Numbered from the stretch's first letter, positions 17,478 through 26,308 are shown. The stretch: DNA of 64,000 bases from Armatimonadota bacterium (GCA_016223145.1 JACRPN010000008.1:298103-362102); one strand, 5' to 3'. Notes: generated by a model from the letters alone, not told the origin. Numbers and translations: made by a program.

Positions 17478-18878
17478 ATGCAAGGGGCTTGGAAGGTCGG
17501 ACTGCTTGTCGTCGTGTTCGTGGGGCTGCTTTTTGGCGCCTACGCGATCCTGGGCAAATCGCTCTTTGCCAAGAAGGCGGACCTTTATTACGCCGAGTTT
17601 GAGGACGCCACCGGGCTTGCCCTCGGTGGGGCCGTGCTTATGGCGGGCGTGAAAGTCGGATCGATCCAGGATATTCAGTTGACCGAGATCGGCACGGCAA
17701 AGGTCTCGATCGCGCTGGAAGAGGGCAGGCGCATCCCTGCCGGCAGCAGCGCGATGGTGCAGGGGCAGCTTATCGGGTTTGGCGATAGCCCTCTGGTGAT
17801 CCTCGCGCCGCCAGGGAAGTCCTCGACCTTCTTGAGTCCAGGCGACATCTTGGCGGGCAGGAAGGGCTCGCCGATGGACAATTTGTTCCCTGAGTTCAAA
17901 ACGACCGCTCAAGAGATGAACAAGACGCTCATCGCGGCTCGCGAACTCATCGGCGACGCAAAGATTAAGAACAGCCTGACCAACCTCATCGATTCGGCGG
18001 CCAAGACGGCCGATCGGTTTGGGAAGCTCGCAGGCGACGTCCAGGGAGTGCTCGCCGACAACAAGGCCTCGATCAAGTCGGCCATGAACAGTTTGGCGTC
18101 GGCGATGAAAGACGTTCAGGAGGGCGCCAAGCTCGCGGCAAACCTGCTGAAGGACGATCGCTGGAAGACCGAAGCCGAGGGCCTGCTCGCCAAGCTCAGT
18201 GAAACCGCCGGCAAGGCGGACACCCTGATGGCGAACCTCAACGAGCTTGTGACCGATCCCAAGCTCAGGGACCCGATCAATGCCTCTGCGGCGAACATCC
18301 AGTCGATCACCGAATCGGGGACCAAGATTGCCGCGAACACCGAGGAGATGACCAAGAACGGGATCGAAATCAGCAAGAACGTCGCCGAGGTCACCAGAAA
18401 GGCCTCAGAGCTGGCCGACGACGCTCGCGAGGTCCTTCAGAAGCTGAAGGAGTTCTTCCAGAAGGTCCCCTCGACCTCCGGCATCAAGAACATGACCACG
18501 GAGATGGACCTGCACCATCAGTCCGGCCCCTCCTATTGGCGGACGGACTTCACAGCGACCTTCCCGACCGAGGATGGGCGGTTCATCGCCGGCGTATTCG
18601 ATGCGTTCGAGGGCAACAAGCTGACCCTACAATACGGTAAGGACGTGACGAAAAACATCGGATATCGGTACGGAGTGTATGCCAGCAAGCCAGGCGCCGG
18701 GGTAGACTGGCGCCTCGCGGCCAGGTGGGACCTGCGTGGGGACTTCTACGATATCAACGACCCCACGTTTGACCTCCGGTCGCGTTTCGATCTCGGAAAC
18801 GGCTGGTTGGGCTGGATCGGCGTGGACAAAGTGTTCAGAAAGAACGCCCTTTCGCTCGGAGTCGGGATCCGAAAATAG
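17478..18878 (+). CDS. MlaD/MCE-domain lipid transport protein with long C-terminal region
   Basis: A 466-residue protein. One N-terminal membrane helix (about 7-25) leads to an MCE domain (about 38-115): ADLYYAEFEDATGLALGGAVLMAGVKVGSI matches the MlaD 'F.d..GL..G..V...GV.VG.V' pattern. Residues about 135-325 are helical and Lys/Ala/Asn-rich, as in the tail of Mce proteins. The last about 110 residues are strand-like (DFTATFPTEDGRFIAGVFD, LTLQYGKDV, LAARWDLRGDFYD), like a small outer-membrane barrel. It probably moves lipids between membranes. No MlaE/MlaF genes are adjacent. The start has TAAACT six bases upstream and AAGGAG thirteen upstream, so either leaderless or leadered start is possible. 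Confidence 0.82.
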   Translation: MQGAWKVGLLVVVFVGLLFGAYAILGKSLFAKKADLYYAEFEDATGLALGGAVLMAGVKVGSIQDIQLTEIGTAKVSIALEEGRRIPAGSSAMVQGQLIGFGDSPLVILAPPGKSSTFLSPGDILAGRKGSPMDNLFPEFKTTAQEMNKTLIAARELIGDAKIKNSLTNLIDSAAKTADRFGKLAGDVQGVLADNKASIKSAMNSLASAMKDVQEGAKLAANLLKDDRWKTEAEGLLAKLSETAGKADTLMANLNELVTDPKLRDPINASAANIQSITESGTKIAANTEEMTKNGIEISKNVAEVTRKASELADDAREVLQKLKEFFQKVPSTSGIKNMTTEMDLHHQSGPSYWRTDFTATFPTEDGRFIAGVFDAFEGNKLTLQYGKDVTKNIGYRYGVYASKPGAGVDWRLAARWDLRGDFYDINDPTFDLRSRFDLGNGWLGWIGVDKVFRKNALSLGVGIRK

Positions 18879-18889
18879 GTGGATTTCCG

Positions 18890-19432
18890 ATGCGCGTCAT
18901 ATTGAATCAAACGGTGCCGAAACTCGGCAAGCAGGGCCAGGTCGTCAAGGTTCAGCCAGGCTACGCCCGCAATTTCCTTTTTCCTCGCGGTCTGGCGATC
19001 GTCGCCGACAAGAGGCAGCTTGGAGTGCTCGAACAGAAGATGGCTCGAGTCGCTGCTGCCGACGCCTCGACTCTTGAAGGCGCAAAAGCGCTGAAGGAGA
19101 AGCTTGACGGACAGACCGTGCGCATCGAGGGCAAGGCGGGGAGCGGCACGACGAAGCTGTTTGGAGCGGTCACGTCGCAGAACATCGTGGACGCTGTCAA
19201 GGACCAGCTTGGGATCGCCATCGACAAGAAGCAGGTGGCGCTTCTCGACCCGCTGAAGCGGCTCGGCAAGCACTCGGTGGAGCTGGATCTGCACCGCGAA
19301 GTCGAGGCCCACATCACGGTCACCGTGTTCGACCCGGCGATCCCCGAAGAGGATGAGGCTGCTCCGGAAGCCGAGGCCGAGGATGTTGCAGAGACCGATG
19401 AAGAGGCCCCGGCGGAAGCTGAAGCCGAGTAA
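18890..19432 (+). CDS. rplI: 50S ribosomal protein L9 with acidic tail
   Basis: A 180-residue protein. The N-terminal L9 signature is clear: MRVILNQTVPKLGKQGQVVKV, then GYARNFLFPRGLA. A helical linker (about 42-75) and the C-terminal domain (GSGTTKLFGAVTSQNI, LGKHSVELDLHREVEAHITVTV) follow. Family members are usually near 148 residues. Here about 35 extra residues form a Glu/Ala-rich acidic tail (EEDEAAPEAEAEDV). AGGTGG precedes the ATG. It follows the MlaD gene by 11 bases, an unusual setting since rplI normally sits with rpsF and rpsR. Confidence 0.97.
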   Translation: MRVILNQTVPKLGKQGQVVKVQPGYARNFLFPRGLAIVADKRQLGVLEQKMARVAAADASTLEGAKALKEKLDGQTVRIEGKAGSGTTKLFGAVTSQNIVDAVKDQLGIAIDKKQVALLDPLKRLGKHSVELDLHREVEAHITVTVFDPAIPEEDEAAPEAEAEDVAETDEEAPAEAEAE

Positions 19433-19487
19433 TCGTTTCGAATCGTGTCGCGAGAGCGGCCGAAACGTCGTATGATCTTGCAAGAAG

Positions 19488-20552
19488 ATGCTGATCACGC
19501 TCGTTTCGGCCGCTTTGGTTTTATATGGGGCTAATAGCGCCGGACTGTCTGAAAAGCAGGCGGTTCGTGTTACCCCCCTCACCCGGTTCGCTGCGCTCAC
19601 CGACCTCTCCCCGATGGGGCGAGGGGGAGAGGTTGCCTCAGTCAAGCTTCGGCGGATCTTTGCCAAGGGTGAGAAGTTCGAGTACGAGTTCAAGTCGAGC
19701 CTCTTGACCGAAGTTCGGGACTTGGTGATCACCACCTTCATGCCCGAAAAGATCGTCTACGAGTACAAGTTCGGCTATGAGATCACCGCCCTCAAGCCCG
19801 ACGGTTTCTGCGAACTGAAGTACAAGCGTCCCTCGATCACGATCACCGAGCCCGGCGAAGACGGCCCCGAGAAGACGGTTGAGAAGCTCGACCAGGACGT
19901 CTTGATCACGCTTTCGCCGGTCAACGACATGGTGTCCATCAAGGACCAGTCTCCCCCGAAGAAGGGGGGCAAGGACGGCGGCGGGAGCCTTAGGTCCCAC
20001 CGACTCGTTGGCCTTCCCCGTGCTCAGGTGGACGTCATCGGCCAGTTCGTCGGTGAACTCCACAGGCTGGCGGCATTCGTCGGTTCGATGGATTCCTCGC
20101 TGGACTTCTCGCCGAGGCTCCCTTTTGAAGAGGAAGTCGCGCCGGGTGCTACCTGGAAGCGAACGGTCGGCTATTCGCCCCAGAAGTCGAGCTCGGACTC
20201 GAAGATGGTGGTTCAGCGGCTGGACTACACCTACACCTACGTGGGGATGGTGGAGTCTGGGGGCAAGCAGGTGCAGCGGGTCACGGCAGACATGAGCCTT
20301 GACAGCGACCTCGCCCAGTTCATCCACGATACGTTCAGGCTCAAGCCGGCGCAGACCGGGCTTAAGGCTATTCCGCTCAAGCTCAAGGTCCACGTGGACT
20401 ACGACCTTGACCCGAAGACGATGCGCACGATCGTTGCCAACGCCACCTCGGAGGGTGGGTTCAGCGTTACGATTTCGGCCTCGGCGGACCCGGTAATCGA
20501 GGAGATCTTTCACGGCACCTGCAAGCTGAAGGCGGCGGGTCCGGCGAAGTAG
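19488..20552 (+). CDS. Secreted protein of unknown function, with translated repeat after the signal peptide
   Basis: A 354-residue protein. MLITLVSAALVLYGANSA is a plausible signal peptide. Residues about 27-48 (RVTPLTRFAALTDLSPMGRG) are encoded by a copy of the palindromic repeat at 19573-19627. After it begins a conserved-looking body (FAKGEKFEYEFKSSLL) with many strands. The body has the feel of the large secreted families of this phylum that measure reduced 'mean signal' or bind lipids, but no named family was recognised. AAGAAG before the ATG may serve as ribosome site. Transcribed the same way as rplI, 55 bases after it. Confidence 0.7.
   Translation: MLITLVSAALVLYGANSAGLSEKQAVRVTPLTRFAALTDLSPMGRGGEVASVKLRRIFAKGEKFEYEFKSSLLTEVRDLVITTFMPEKIVYEYKFGYEITALKPDGFCELKYKRPSITITEPGEDGPEKTVEKLDQDVLITLSPVNDMVSIKDQSPPKKGGKDGGGSLRSHRLVGLPRAQVDVIGQFVGELHRLAAFVGSMDSSLDFSPRLPFEEEVAPGATWKRTVGYSPQKSSSDSKMVVQRLDYTYTYVGMVESGGKQVQRVTADMSLDSDLAQFIHDTFRLKPAQTGLKAIPLKLKVHVDYDLDPKTMRTIVANATSEGGFSVTISASADPVIEEIFHGTCKLKAAGPAK
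19573..19627. repeat. Palindromic repeat copy inside a coding region
   Basis: CCCCCCTCACCCGGTTCGC, then TGCGCTCACCGACCTCTCC and CCGATGGGGCGAGGGGG. It matches the copy at 12104-12154 (reversed) over nearly its full length. It is read in frame just after a signal peptide. Confidence 0.9.
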
Positions 20553-20777
20553 CCTGGGCGCCGAACCGTGAGCCGTGGGCCCGGCACCTATCCGCCGGAA
20601 GCTCCACCTCAACCCCTCCTCCTGGGCAAAAGGAGAGGCCCACCTGCTCTTCATCTCCTCATCTCATCATCTCCTCCCGTTATCCGAGTCCCCCTAACCA
20701 ACCCCTCTTCGGCCGAGGCGGGCGGGGGGGAAGGACGAGCGTCTTTAGGGCCCCTTCAATCGTCCGTCTGCTGTAGG
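20553..20777. repeat. Spacer with pyrimidine/purine palindromes
   Basis: Holds CAACCCCTCCTCCTGGGCAA followed by AGGAGAGG (20609-20641) and ACCAACCCCTCTTCGGCCGA with GGCGGGCGGGG (20697-20731), both CCCCTC...GAGG-type hairpins. The frame of the next gene stays open through it but gives low-complexity protein, so the gene is started later. Confidence 0.6.
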
Positions 20778-22016
20778 ATGTCCGTAGCTCCGATTTCCCA
20801 ACGCGAGGCAGGCCACCCGTTCTTGCCGTTCGCGAGTCTGGTGGTCGCCGGCACCGTACTGGTGGCGCAGCCTCAGAATGTTTGGCTGGCAGGGGCGCCG
20901 TTGTGGCACTTGGGGGTATGGCTGGCGCTTGGCGTCCTCGTGGCGCGGATCACGCGGTCCTTTTCGGGGTCCCAATACGCGATGACGTTGCCGTTTGTCA
21001 CGATCACTGCGGTCGAGTTTGGGGTGCTCCCCGCAATGCTCATGGAGGGATTGGCGCGATGGCTTGCCGATCCCAAGGCGTCGCTCAGCGACCCCGCGCG
21101 GGCCCAATCGGCCTGCATCGGCGCGGGGATCGCGTCGGTTTGTGCGGGGATCGCGCTGCGGTCCGCGCTGGGCTACGGCCTTCTAGGAGCGGCGGCCATG
21201 GTGGGTCTTTGGGCGGTTTTGGAGGGAGGAATCCGGTTGGCGGCAAACGAGCGGCGAACCTTGGGAGCTTCCGAGTTGCCGGCGATCTTGGCCTCGTCGG
21301 CCGTGCTGATCAGCGTCGGCTCCACGCTGGCTGCTGCCGCGTCTCACGCACAGGGCGTTCCGCTGCTCAGCGCGGTCTTGGTGGTGCCGGCCCTCGCTCT
21401 TCGGCAGGCCCACAGAGGCCGATCGGCTCTTCTCAATCAATATTACGGAACCATCGCGGCGCTCTCTCAGATGCTCCAGCGCGCCCACCCTTACACGGGC
21501 GGGCACGTGGGAAGGGTGGCCTCCTTCGCCGAACGCACGGCGCTCGCCCTGGGGCTCTCGCAGAAGAGGGCGCAAATGGTGCGCGAGGCGGCGGTGCTGC
21601 ACGACATCGGCAAGATCGCCGTGGACGAGCGCATTCTCGATAAGCCTGAGCCGCTGACCGATGAGGAATTCGCCGCGGTGAAGCGGCACAGCGCCTATGG
21701 CGAGGAGATTGTGGGCCACGTGAGCGAATTCCGCACCATGGCCACCTGGATTCGCAGCCACCACGAACGTCCCGACGGACGAGGCTATCCCGACGGGCTG
21801 ACGGGCGAGGCCATTCCGATTGAAAGCAAGATCATCGCCGTCGCCGACGCGTTCGACGCGATGACCTCCGACGGCGAGGACGAGGCGGGGCGGGCATATC
21901 GCAAGGCGATCAGCGAAGAGGAGGCCCTTGCCGAACTCGACCGGTGCTCGGGCTTGCAGTTCGATGGGAAGGTGGTCGCAGCCTTTCGCGAGGCGGTGTT
22001 GGGAGGCGCGCGATGA
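20778..22016 (+). CDS. Membrane HD-GYP phosphodiesterase
   Basis: A 412-residue protein with about seven membrane helices in the first 210 residues, then an HD-GYP domain. Visible motifs are HPYTGGHVGRV, AAVLHDIGKIAVDE, the RHSAYGEEIV helix and HHERPDGRGYPDGL, which is the GYP signature. Such proteins break down cyclic di-GMP to pGpG or GMP. The ATG at 20778 begins a sensible N-terminus; upstream is repeat DNA. It overlaps the next gene by ATGA, starting a four-gene coupled run. Confidence 0.88.
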   Translation: MSVAPISQREAGHPFLPFASLVVAGTVLVAQPQNVWLAGAPLWHLGVWLALGVLVARITRSFSGSQYAMTLPFVTITAVEFGVLPAMLMEGLARWLADPKASLSDPARAQSACIGAGIASVCAGIALRSALGYGLLGAAAMVGLWAVLEGGIRLAANERRTLGASELPAILASSAVLISVGSTLAAAASHAQGVPLLSAVLVVPALALRQAHRGRSALLNQYYGTIAALSQMLQRAHPYTGGHVGRVASFAERTALALGLSQKRAQMVREAAVLHDIGKIAVDERILDKPEPLTDEEFAAVKRHSAYGEEIVGHVSEFRTMATWIRSHHERPDGRGYPDGLTGEAIPIESKIIAVADAFDAMTSDGEDEAGRAYRKAISEEEALAELDRCSGLQFDGKVVAAFREAVLGGAR

Positions 22017-22723
22017 CGTCCGAGCTGATGATCGTTCTCGGCGTGCTGGCCCTGGTGTCGTTAGCCTTGCTCTTTTGGGAGCGGGTGTTGCTGCCTGCCG
22101 TGCTGGAGGAACGTTTCTGCGAATCGCTTCGGGCGTTCGGCGCGGCCTTCGAACTGCGGTTCCCGATCCACAAGGGACAGACGGACCGGGTGCGCGACCT
22201 CTGCGTGCAGGTGGGCCATCGGCTTGAGTTTCCGCAGAGGGTTCTCAAGAACCTGGAAAACGCCGCCCAGATGCGCGACGTCGGCCTTTGCGCCATGCCG
22301 TTCCGGCTCGGCGAGGGCCGACCTTACGAGCAATGGTCCGCCGCCGAGCGAGCCGCCTACATGAAGCATAGCGAGCTCAGCGCCAACATGCTCGAGTTCA
22401 TCCCGTCCCTCAAGCCGCTGGCGCCGATCGTTCGGAAACACCACCTCTCGTATCGGGGTCCGATCGCCAACGGCGCGCCGGTGCGGTCCGATCTGCCCTT
22501 TGAATCTCGGGTGCTCAAGGCAGTGTCCGACTTTGTGTGGTTCGAGCGATGGCAAGGGCAGCTTTTGGCCCTGGAATCGATGCGTTCGGGGGCCGACACC
22601 GAGTACGATCCCGTGGTGGTTGAAGCGCTGGTGGGAGTCGTCACGGGCGCCGAGCGTCCCCGTGCCGGATTGGCTGCGGCCGACCTCGGTGTTGAGGCTA
22701 TTGCCTCAAAGGCTCACGGTTGA
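22013..22723 (+). CDS. HD-GYP-related protein with degenerate active site
   Basis: A 236-residue protein with one N-terminal membrane helix (about 4-25). The remainder resembles the second half of an HD-GYP domain (NAAQMRDVGLCAMPFRL, MKHSELSANMLEFIPSLKPL, PIVRKHHLSYRGP). However, the HD pair is replaced (RDVGL) and the GYP loop is only partly kept. It may be a non-catalytic partner of the preceding HD-GYP protein. GGGAGG precedes the ATG, which overlaps the previous stop (ATGA). Confidence 0.72.
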   Translation: MTSELMIVLGVLALVSLALLFWERVLLPAVLEERFCESLRAFGAAFELRFPIHKGQTDRVRDLCVQVGHRLEFPQRVLKNLENAAQMRDVGLCAMPFRLGEGRPYEQWSAAERAAYMKHSELSANMLEFIPSLKPLAPIVRKHHLSYRGPIANGAPVRSDLPFESRVLKAVSDFVWFERWQGQLLALESMRSGADTEYDPVVVEALVGVVTGAERPRAGLAAADLGVEAIASKAHG

Positions 22724-24432
22724 GCGAGGCGCCCGAGCGCCCCTTGGCGCAAGTGCGCCTGATCCGCTACTTCCCCTGGATTCTGTTTCTCGCGGGTCTG
22801 GGCCTTCGGCTGGTGGGCATCGGCTGGGGACTTCCCAACAGCCTTCACAACCAGTCGTATCATCCCGACGAGATCGTGAACTGGGGTTACGCGCAGGAGA
22901 TCGAGCCCCAGAGCCTTGACTTCGCGCCCGGATTCTACAGCTACGGCACGCTCTATTTGACGCTGCTTCGGGTTGCCTCCGACGTGGTGGGCGGTTATGG
23001 TGGTGGCATCGATCCCGCTCGGCCCGAAAGTGTGTGGACGTTCGTGGGGAACGGCATTTTGGCGGGACGGATCCTCAACGCCATCTTCGGCGCGCTCACG
23101 GGCGTCCTCGTCTTTTTGCTTTGCAGACGGTGGATGAGTCCCTTGGCGGCCTCGCTTGCCGGGCTGGCGATCGCCTTCGCGCCAGGGTTCACTGTTCATT
23201 CCCGGTTCGCCACGGTTGACGTGCTGGCGACGATGCTCATCGCTGCGAGCGCGTTGGTGGCTTCGCGGCTCCTCATCGCCGAGGGCGAGGAGGCTCTCGA
23301 CCACAAACAAACGCTCAAGCTCGTGCTCTGGGCGGGGTTTCTCGCTGGGCTTAGCGCGGGCACCAAGTACACCGGTGGGTTGGCGATACTGGCCGTGCTG
23401 GCCGTCATCGTGATGGGAAGGAAGCCGGGATGGGGAAAGCTGGCGCTCGCGGCGGTGGGGGCATGCCTGCTCGGGTTCCTGGTCTCGACTCCTGGCTGCC
23501 TGACCGAGCCGGACAAGTTCTGGGCAGGCTTTTCCTATGAATTGGCACACTCGGCGCAGGGACACGGCTTGGTGTTTGTGGGTTTGGGAAGCGGCTTCGC
23601 CGTGCAGATCTACAACCTTATCGAAGGTTTTGGAGGGCTGTTGCTGTTGGCTTCGGTGGCGGGCGTCGCGCTTGCTCCGAAGAGGCTGAGGCCGCTGGTG
23701 TGGCCGCTCCTTGCGTTTGCGTTGCCCTACTACGTGGTGATCGGCCGCTCGGAGATCATGTTCCTGCGCTATTCGTTCCCGCTGCTCGTTCTCTTGGCGG
23801 TGGGTTTTGGCACGCTTGCGGAATGGGGGTTTGAGCGGGGCGAAAAGGTCGGGAGGCCCCTGGCCGCCGGGCTGATGCTGATCCTCGGCGGCGTGCCGAT
23901 TTGGGGTGGTTTGAGGACGGCAGGAGTGATGGCCGCGTACATGGCAGGAGGAGACCCGCGAGACGAGGCGGCGCTCTACCTAAAGGAGCAGATCGCGAAG
24001 TCGCCTGGGACGACCGCCGGCATCGTGTCGGATCCTTGGTTCCAGACGCCGCCACTCTTCCCGGATTCAACCCAGCCGCGCGCCCGGTTTATGCAGAACT
24101 ACGATGAAGCGATGGCCGAGATGCGCGCCGCAGGGATGGTCCAGTACGTGCCCGAAAACCCTGCGGAGCGTTTCGATTGGGACGTTAGGCTGCTCGACGA
24201 ACTCAAGCCGTCGCTCGTCGTGTTCTCCAGCTTCGATATCGAGCCTCTGGCGCGGCTCGCCGAGCGCGCCGGGCTCGCACCTGGGATTCAACTTCAGGTG
24301 GACCGGTACAAGGCCTTCCTCAAGACGCTGCAGAGAGATTACGCGCTGGAGCGGACGTTTGGCGGCGGTCTCCCGGCGATCCACGACCTGGAGTACATTC
24401 GGCCCTGGATATGGGTCTGGAAGCGGAAATGA
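22720..24432 (+). CDS. GT39/ArnT-like membrane glycosyltransferase
   Basis: A 570-residue protein with about ten membrane helices in the first 400 residues. The first periplasmic loop holds HPDEIVNWGYA, the acidic 'DE' site of GT-C transferases such as Pmt and ArnT. AGTKYTGGLA and LRYSFPLLVLLAVG are also typical. The soluble C-terminal part lies outside the membrane. It should use a polyprenyl-phosphate sugar to glycosylate a lipid or protein at the envelope. The TTG start overlaps the previous stop (TTGA), so it is coupled to the HD-GYP pair. Confidence 0.83.
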   Translation: MSEAPERPLAQVRLIRYFPWILFLAGLGLRLVGIGWGLPNSLHNQSYHPDEIVNWGYAQEIEPQSLDFAPGFYSYGTLYLTLLRVASDVVGGYGGGIDPARPESVWTFVGNGILAGRILNAIFGALTGVLVFLLCRRWMSPLAASLAGLAIAFAPGFTVHSRFATVDVLATMLIAASALVASRLLIAEGEEALDHKQTLKLVLWAGFLAGLSAGTKYTGGLAILAVLAVIVMGRKPGWGKLALAAVGACLLGFLVSTPGCLTEPDKFWAGFSYELAHSAQGHGLVFVGLGSGFAVQIYNLIEGFGGLLLLASVAGVALAPKRLRPLVWPLLAFALPYYVVIGRSEIMFLRYSFPLLVLLAVGFGTLAEWGFERGEKVGRPLAAGLMLILGGVPIWGGLRTAGVMAAYMAGGDPRDEAALYLKEQIAKSPGTTAGIVSDPWFQTPPLFPDSTQPRARFMQNYDEAMAEMRAAGMVQYVPENPAERFDWDVRLLDELKPSLVVFSSFDIEPLARLAERAGLAPGIQLQVDRYKAFLKTLQRDYALERTFGGGLPAIHDLEYIRPWIWVWKRK

Positions 24433-25343
24433 CGGCGTCCACGGTCGAGCTGCCGGCGCTCTGGATGGAACCGATTGAGGCCTATCTGGACCACCTGCAA
24501 ATGCAGTTGGGCGCCAGTCGCCACACCCAGCTTGCCTATCGCAACGACCTCACCCAGGCTGCCGATTTCTTTCGCAGTGCCGGGCTTGAAAGCTGGCAGC
24601 AGCTCGACCTGCGGGCCGTCTCGCGGTATCAGGCGACGTTGGGAAGACCGCTCGCGGCCACGACGGCCCAACGCAGGCTGAGCTCGCTTCGGTCGTTTCT
24701 CAAGTTCTTGAAGCAAAGGGGCCAGGGGCCAGCGATGGACCTGCCCTCGACGGGAGGTTTCCGGAAGCCCAAGGTACTCCCCAAGGCTCTGCCGATGGAG
24801 ACGCTTGAGAAGCTGCTGGCTGTCCCCGATCTCGCCACCCCAAAGGGCCTGCGGGACCGGGCGATGCTCGAACTCATCTATGGCGCCGGACTGCGCGTGA
24901 GCGAGTCCTGCGACCTCGCCATGGAAGAGATTGATCTGGAGGGCAGGGCGCTTCGCGTGACGGGCAAGCGGGGTAAGACCCGGTATGTGCCTCTGCCCGG
25001 GCAGACCATCGAGTGGCTCCGGCGATATCTGGAATCGGGGAGGCCCGCGCTGCTGAGACGGCCGTTACGGAACGTCTTTGTGTCTGATCGTGGGCTGGCG
25101 ATGCGGCGAACGACCGTTGGCCAGCGGCTGCAGGCGATGGCGGCCAAGGCCGACTTGCCGGAGCACGTCAGCCCCCACACCCTGCGGCACACGTACGCCG
25201 TACACCTGCTGAAGGGGGGCGCCGACCTGCGGGCGGTTCAAGAGCTGCTTGGCCACGCCTCGCTGGCCTCGACGCAGGTCTACACCCAGCTCGACCTGGA
25301 CGAGGTGAGGCGCAAGTATCAGGCGGCCCATCCGCGTCGGTAG
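24429..25343 (+). CDS. Tyrosine recombinase of the XerC/XerD type
   Basis: A 304-residue protein. The N-terminal core-binding domain (about 12-98; YLDHLQMQLGASRHTQLAYRNDL) is followed by the catalytic domain. The catalytic set is visible: Arg in YGAGLRVSE, Lys in GKRGKTRYVP, HTLRHTYA giving His and Arg, LLGHAS, and the nucleophile Tyr in STQVYTQL. Length and N-terminus match Xer proteins that resolve chromosome dimers, rather than phage integrases. No attachment site or phage genes are near. The ATG at 24429 overlaps the previous stop (ATGA); an in-frame ATG at 24411 is the alternative. Confidence 0.9.
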   Translation: MTASTVELPALWMEPIEAYLDHLQMQLGASRHTQLAYRNDLTQAADFFRSAGLESWQQLDLRAVSRYQATLGRPLAATTAQRRLSSLRSFLKFLKQRGQGPAMDLPSTGGFRKPKVLPKALPMETLEKLLAVPDLATPKGLRDRAMLELIYGAGLRVSESCDLAMEEIDLEGRALRVTGKRGKTRYVPLPGQTIEWLRRYLESGRPALLRRPLRNVFVSDRGLAMRRTTVGQRLQAMAAKADLPEHVSPHTLRHTYAVHLLKGGADLRAVQELLGHASLASTQVYTQLDLDEVRRKYQAAHPRR

Positions 25344-25385
25344 GCCCCTGGCGGCCAGTCCTTCGGCTGCCCGGAATCCCCCAAA

Positions 25386-26168
25386 CTAGCGGCGCCGGCG
25401 AGCCAGAAAAGCCATACCGAGGCAGAATCCAAGGGCCGTAGCAGGCTCCGGAACCACCGTCAAAGTCGCATCATCCCAGAGGGTGATCCCCGCAGAGTCC
25501 GACTCCGTTCGGAACGAGACGGTGAGGACCTTGCCTATTCCCGGATCGCCCGGCTGCGCCGTGTATTCGAGCGTGAGGGGCACAAGAGAAAAGCCAGGGA
25601 CGACTTGATTCAAGGGTGCTCCGAGCCAACCTGCTGAGCCTATGCGCCACTCCGCGAGCACAAGGCTCTCGGACGCAAGAAAGTCGGGATTTCCAAGATC
25701 CATAGGCCCGGCGATCAACTGGAACAGACCGGCTTTGGGGTCGGTGTCCTGGTCGAGCGGCATGCCGAAAACGACGGTCGCTCGATAGGTTCGATTGGCC
25801 TGGATGGTTTCACTAACCGATTGGCTTACTCGCCGCTCCCAGTTGTTGATGAAGAGCATCCGAGGGCCAGTGGGATCGCCGAAGCTGGTCGGCCGCATCA
25901 GCCCATGGTCCGAAGCGGTGCCGTGATCGCCAGGGATGGCGTACTGCCAGTCGGCAATTCCCGAGATCGCAGCGTAGTAGCTGTCATCGCCCAGGTAGAC
26001 GGTGCGGATCATTTTCTGATCGTCGACGATCAGGTCGCTCTGGCCGGCCCCCAAAATGGGTGGCTCTTCGAATCCAGGATTGACGAGCAGATTCGTGGAG
26101 GCGAGGCTGCTGGACGCAATCAACAGCAATGGAGCCGTCGCCACGAGTTTCATCTCAAAGAGTCGCAT
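25386..26168 (-). CDS. PEP-CTERM sorted secreted protein
   Basis: A 260-residue protein with a signal peptide (MRLFEMKLVATAPLLLIASS) and the start NLLVNPGFEEP, common in carbohydrate-binding-like surface proteins. The tail is VVPEPATALGFCLGMAFLARRRR-like: PEP motif, hydrophobic stretch, Arg end. The body ends with a jelly-roll-like set of strands (TYRATVVFGMP, LTVSFRTESDSAG, LWDDATL). GAGG lies eight bases before the ATG at 26168. Exported and presumably processed by an exosortase; function unknown. Confidence 0.87.
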   Translation of the reverse strand: MRLFEMKLVATAPLLLIASSSLASTNLLVNPGFEEPPILGAGQSDLIVDDQKMIRTVYLGDDSYYAAISGIADWQYAIPGDHGTASDHGLMRPTSFGDPTGPRMLFINNWERRVSQSVSETIQANRTYRATVVFGMPLDQDTDPKAGLFQLIAGPMDLGNPDFLASESLVLAEWRIGSAGWLGAPLNQVVPGFSLVPLTLEYTAQPGDPGIGKVLTVSFRTESDSAGITLWDDATLTVVPEPATALGFCLGMAFLARRRR

Positions 26169-26294
26169 GGACAAACCTCGATCGTCAGCCTATCTCCGGT
26201 TTGAGCCAGATTTCCAACGCAAACAAGTAAGGATTGGGAAGAGCCTCAAGTCTGGTATTTCTGCCAGGCACGGATCGACCTCTAGCGCGTGCGC

Positions 26295-26308
26295 CATACT
26301 CCCTTGTG
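26295..26308 (+). promoter_or_regulatory. Putative leaderless -10 and GTG start, EamA gene
   Basis: CATACT at 26295-26300, five bases, then GTG at 26306. This favours GTG over the longer reading from 26234. Confidence 0.5.

Noticed and set aside
18746-19741. 331-residue minus-strand frame opposite rplI
   Set aside because: It runs through rplI, the end of mlaD and a palindromic repeat. It has no recognisable domain, and the plus strand holds clear genes there.
19638-20654. 338-residue minus-strand frame
   Set aside because: Antisense of the secreted protein gene at 19488; composition is Arg/Leu/Val-rich shadow and has no ribosome site.
24429-25343. Xer recombinase as a phage or integron integrase
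   Set aside because: Domain layout and length match housekeeping Xer proteins. There is no tRNA-derived attachment site, no phage gene and no array of cassettes nearby.
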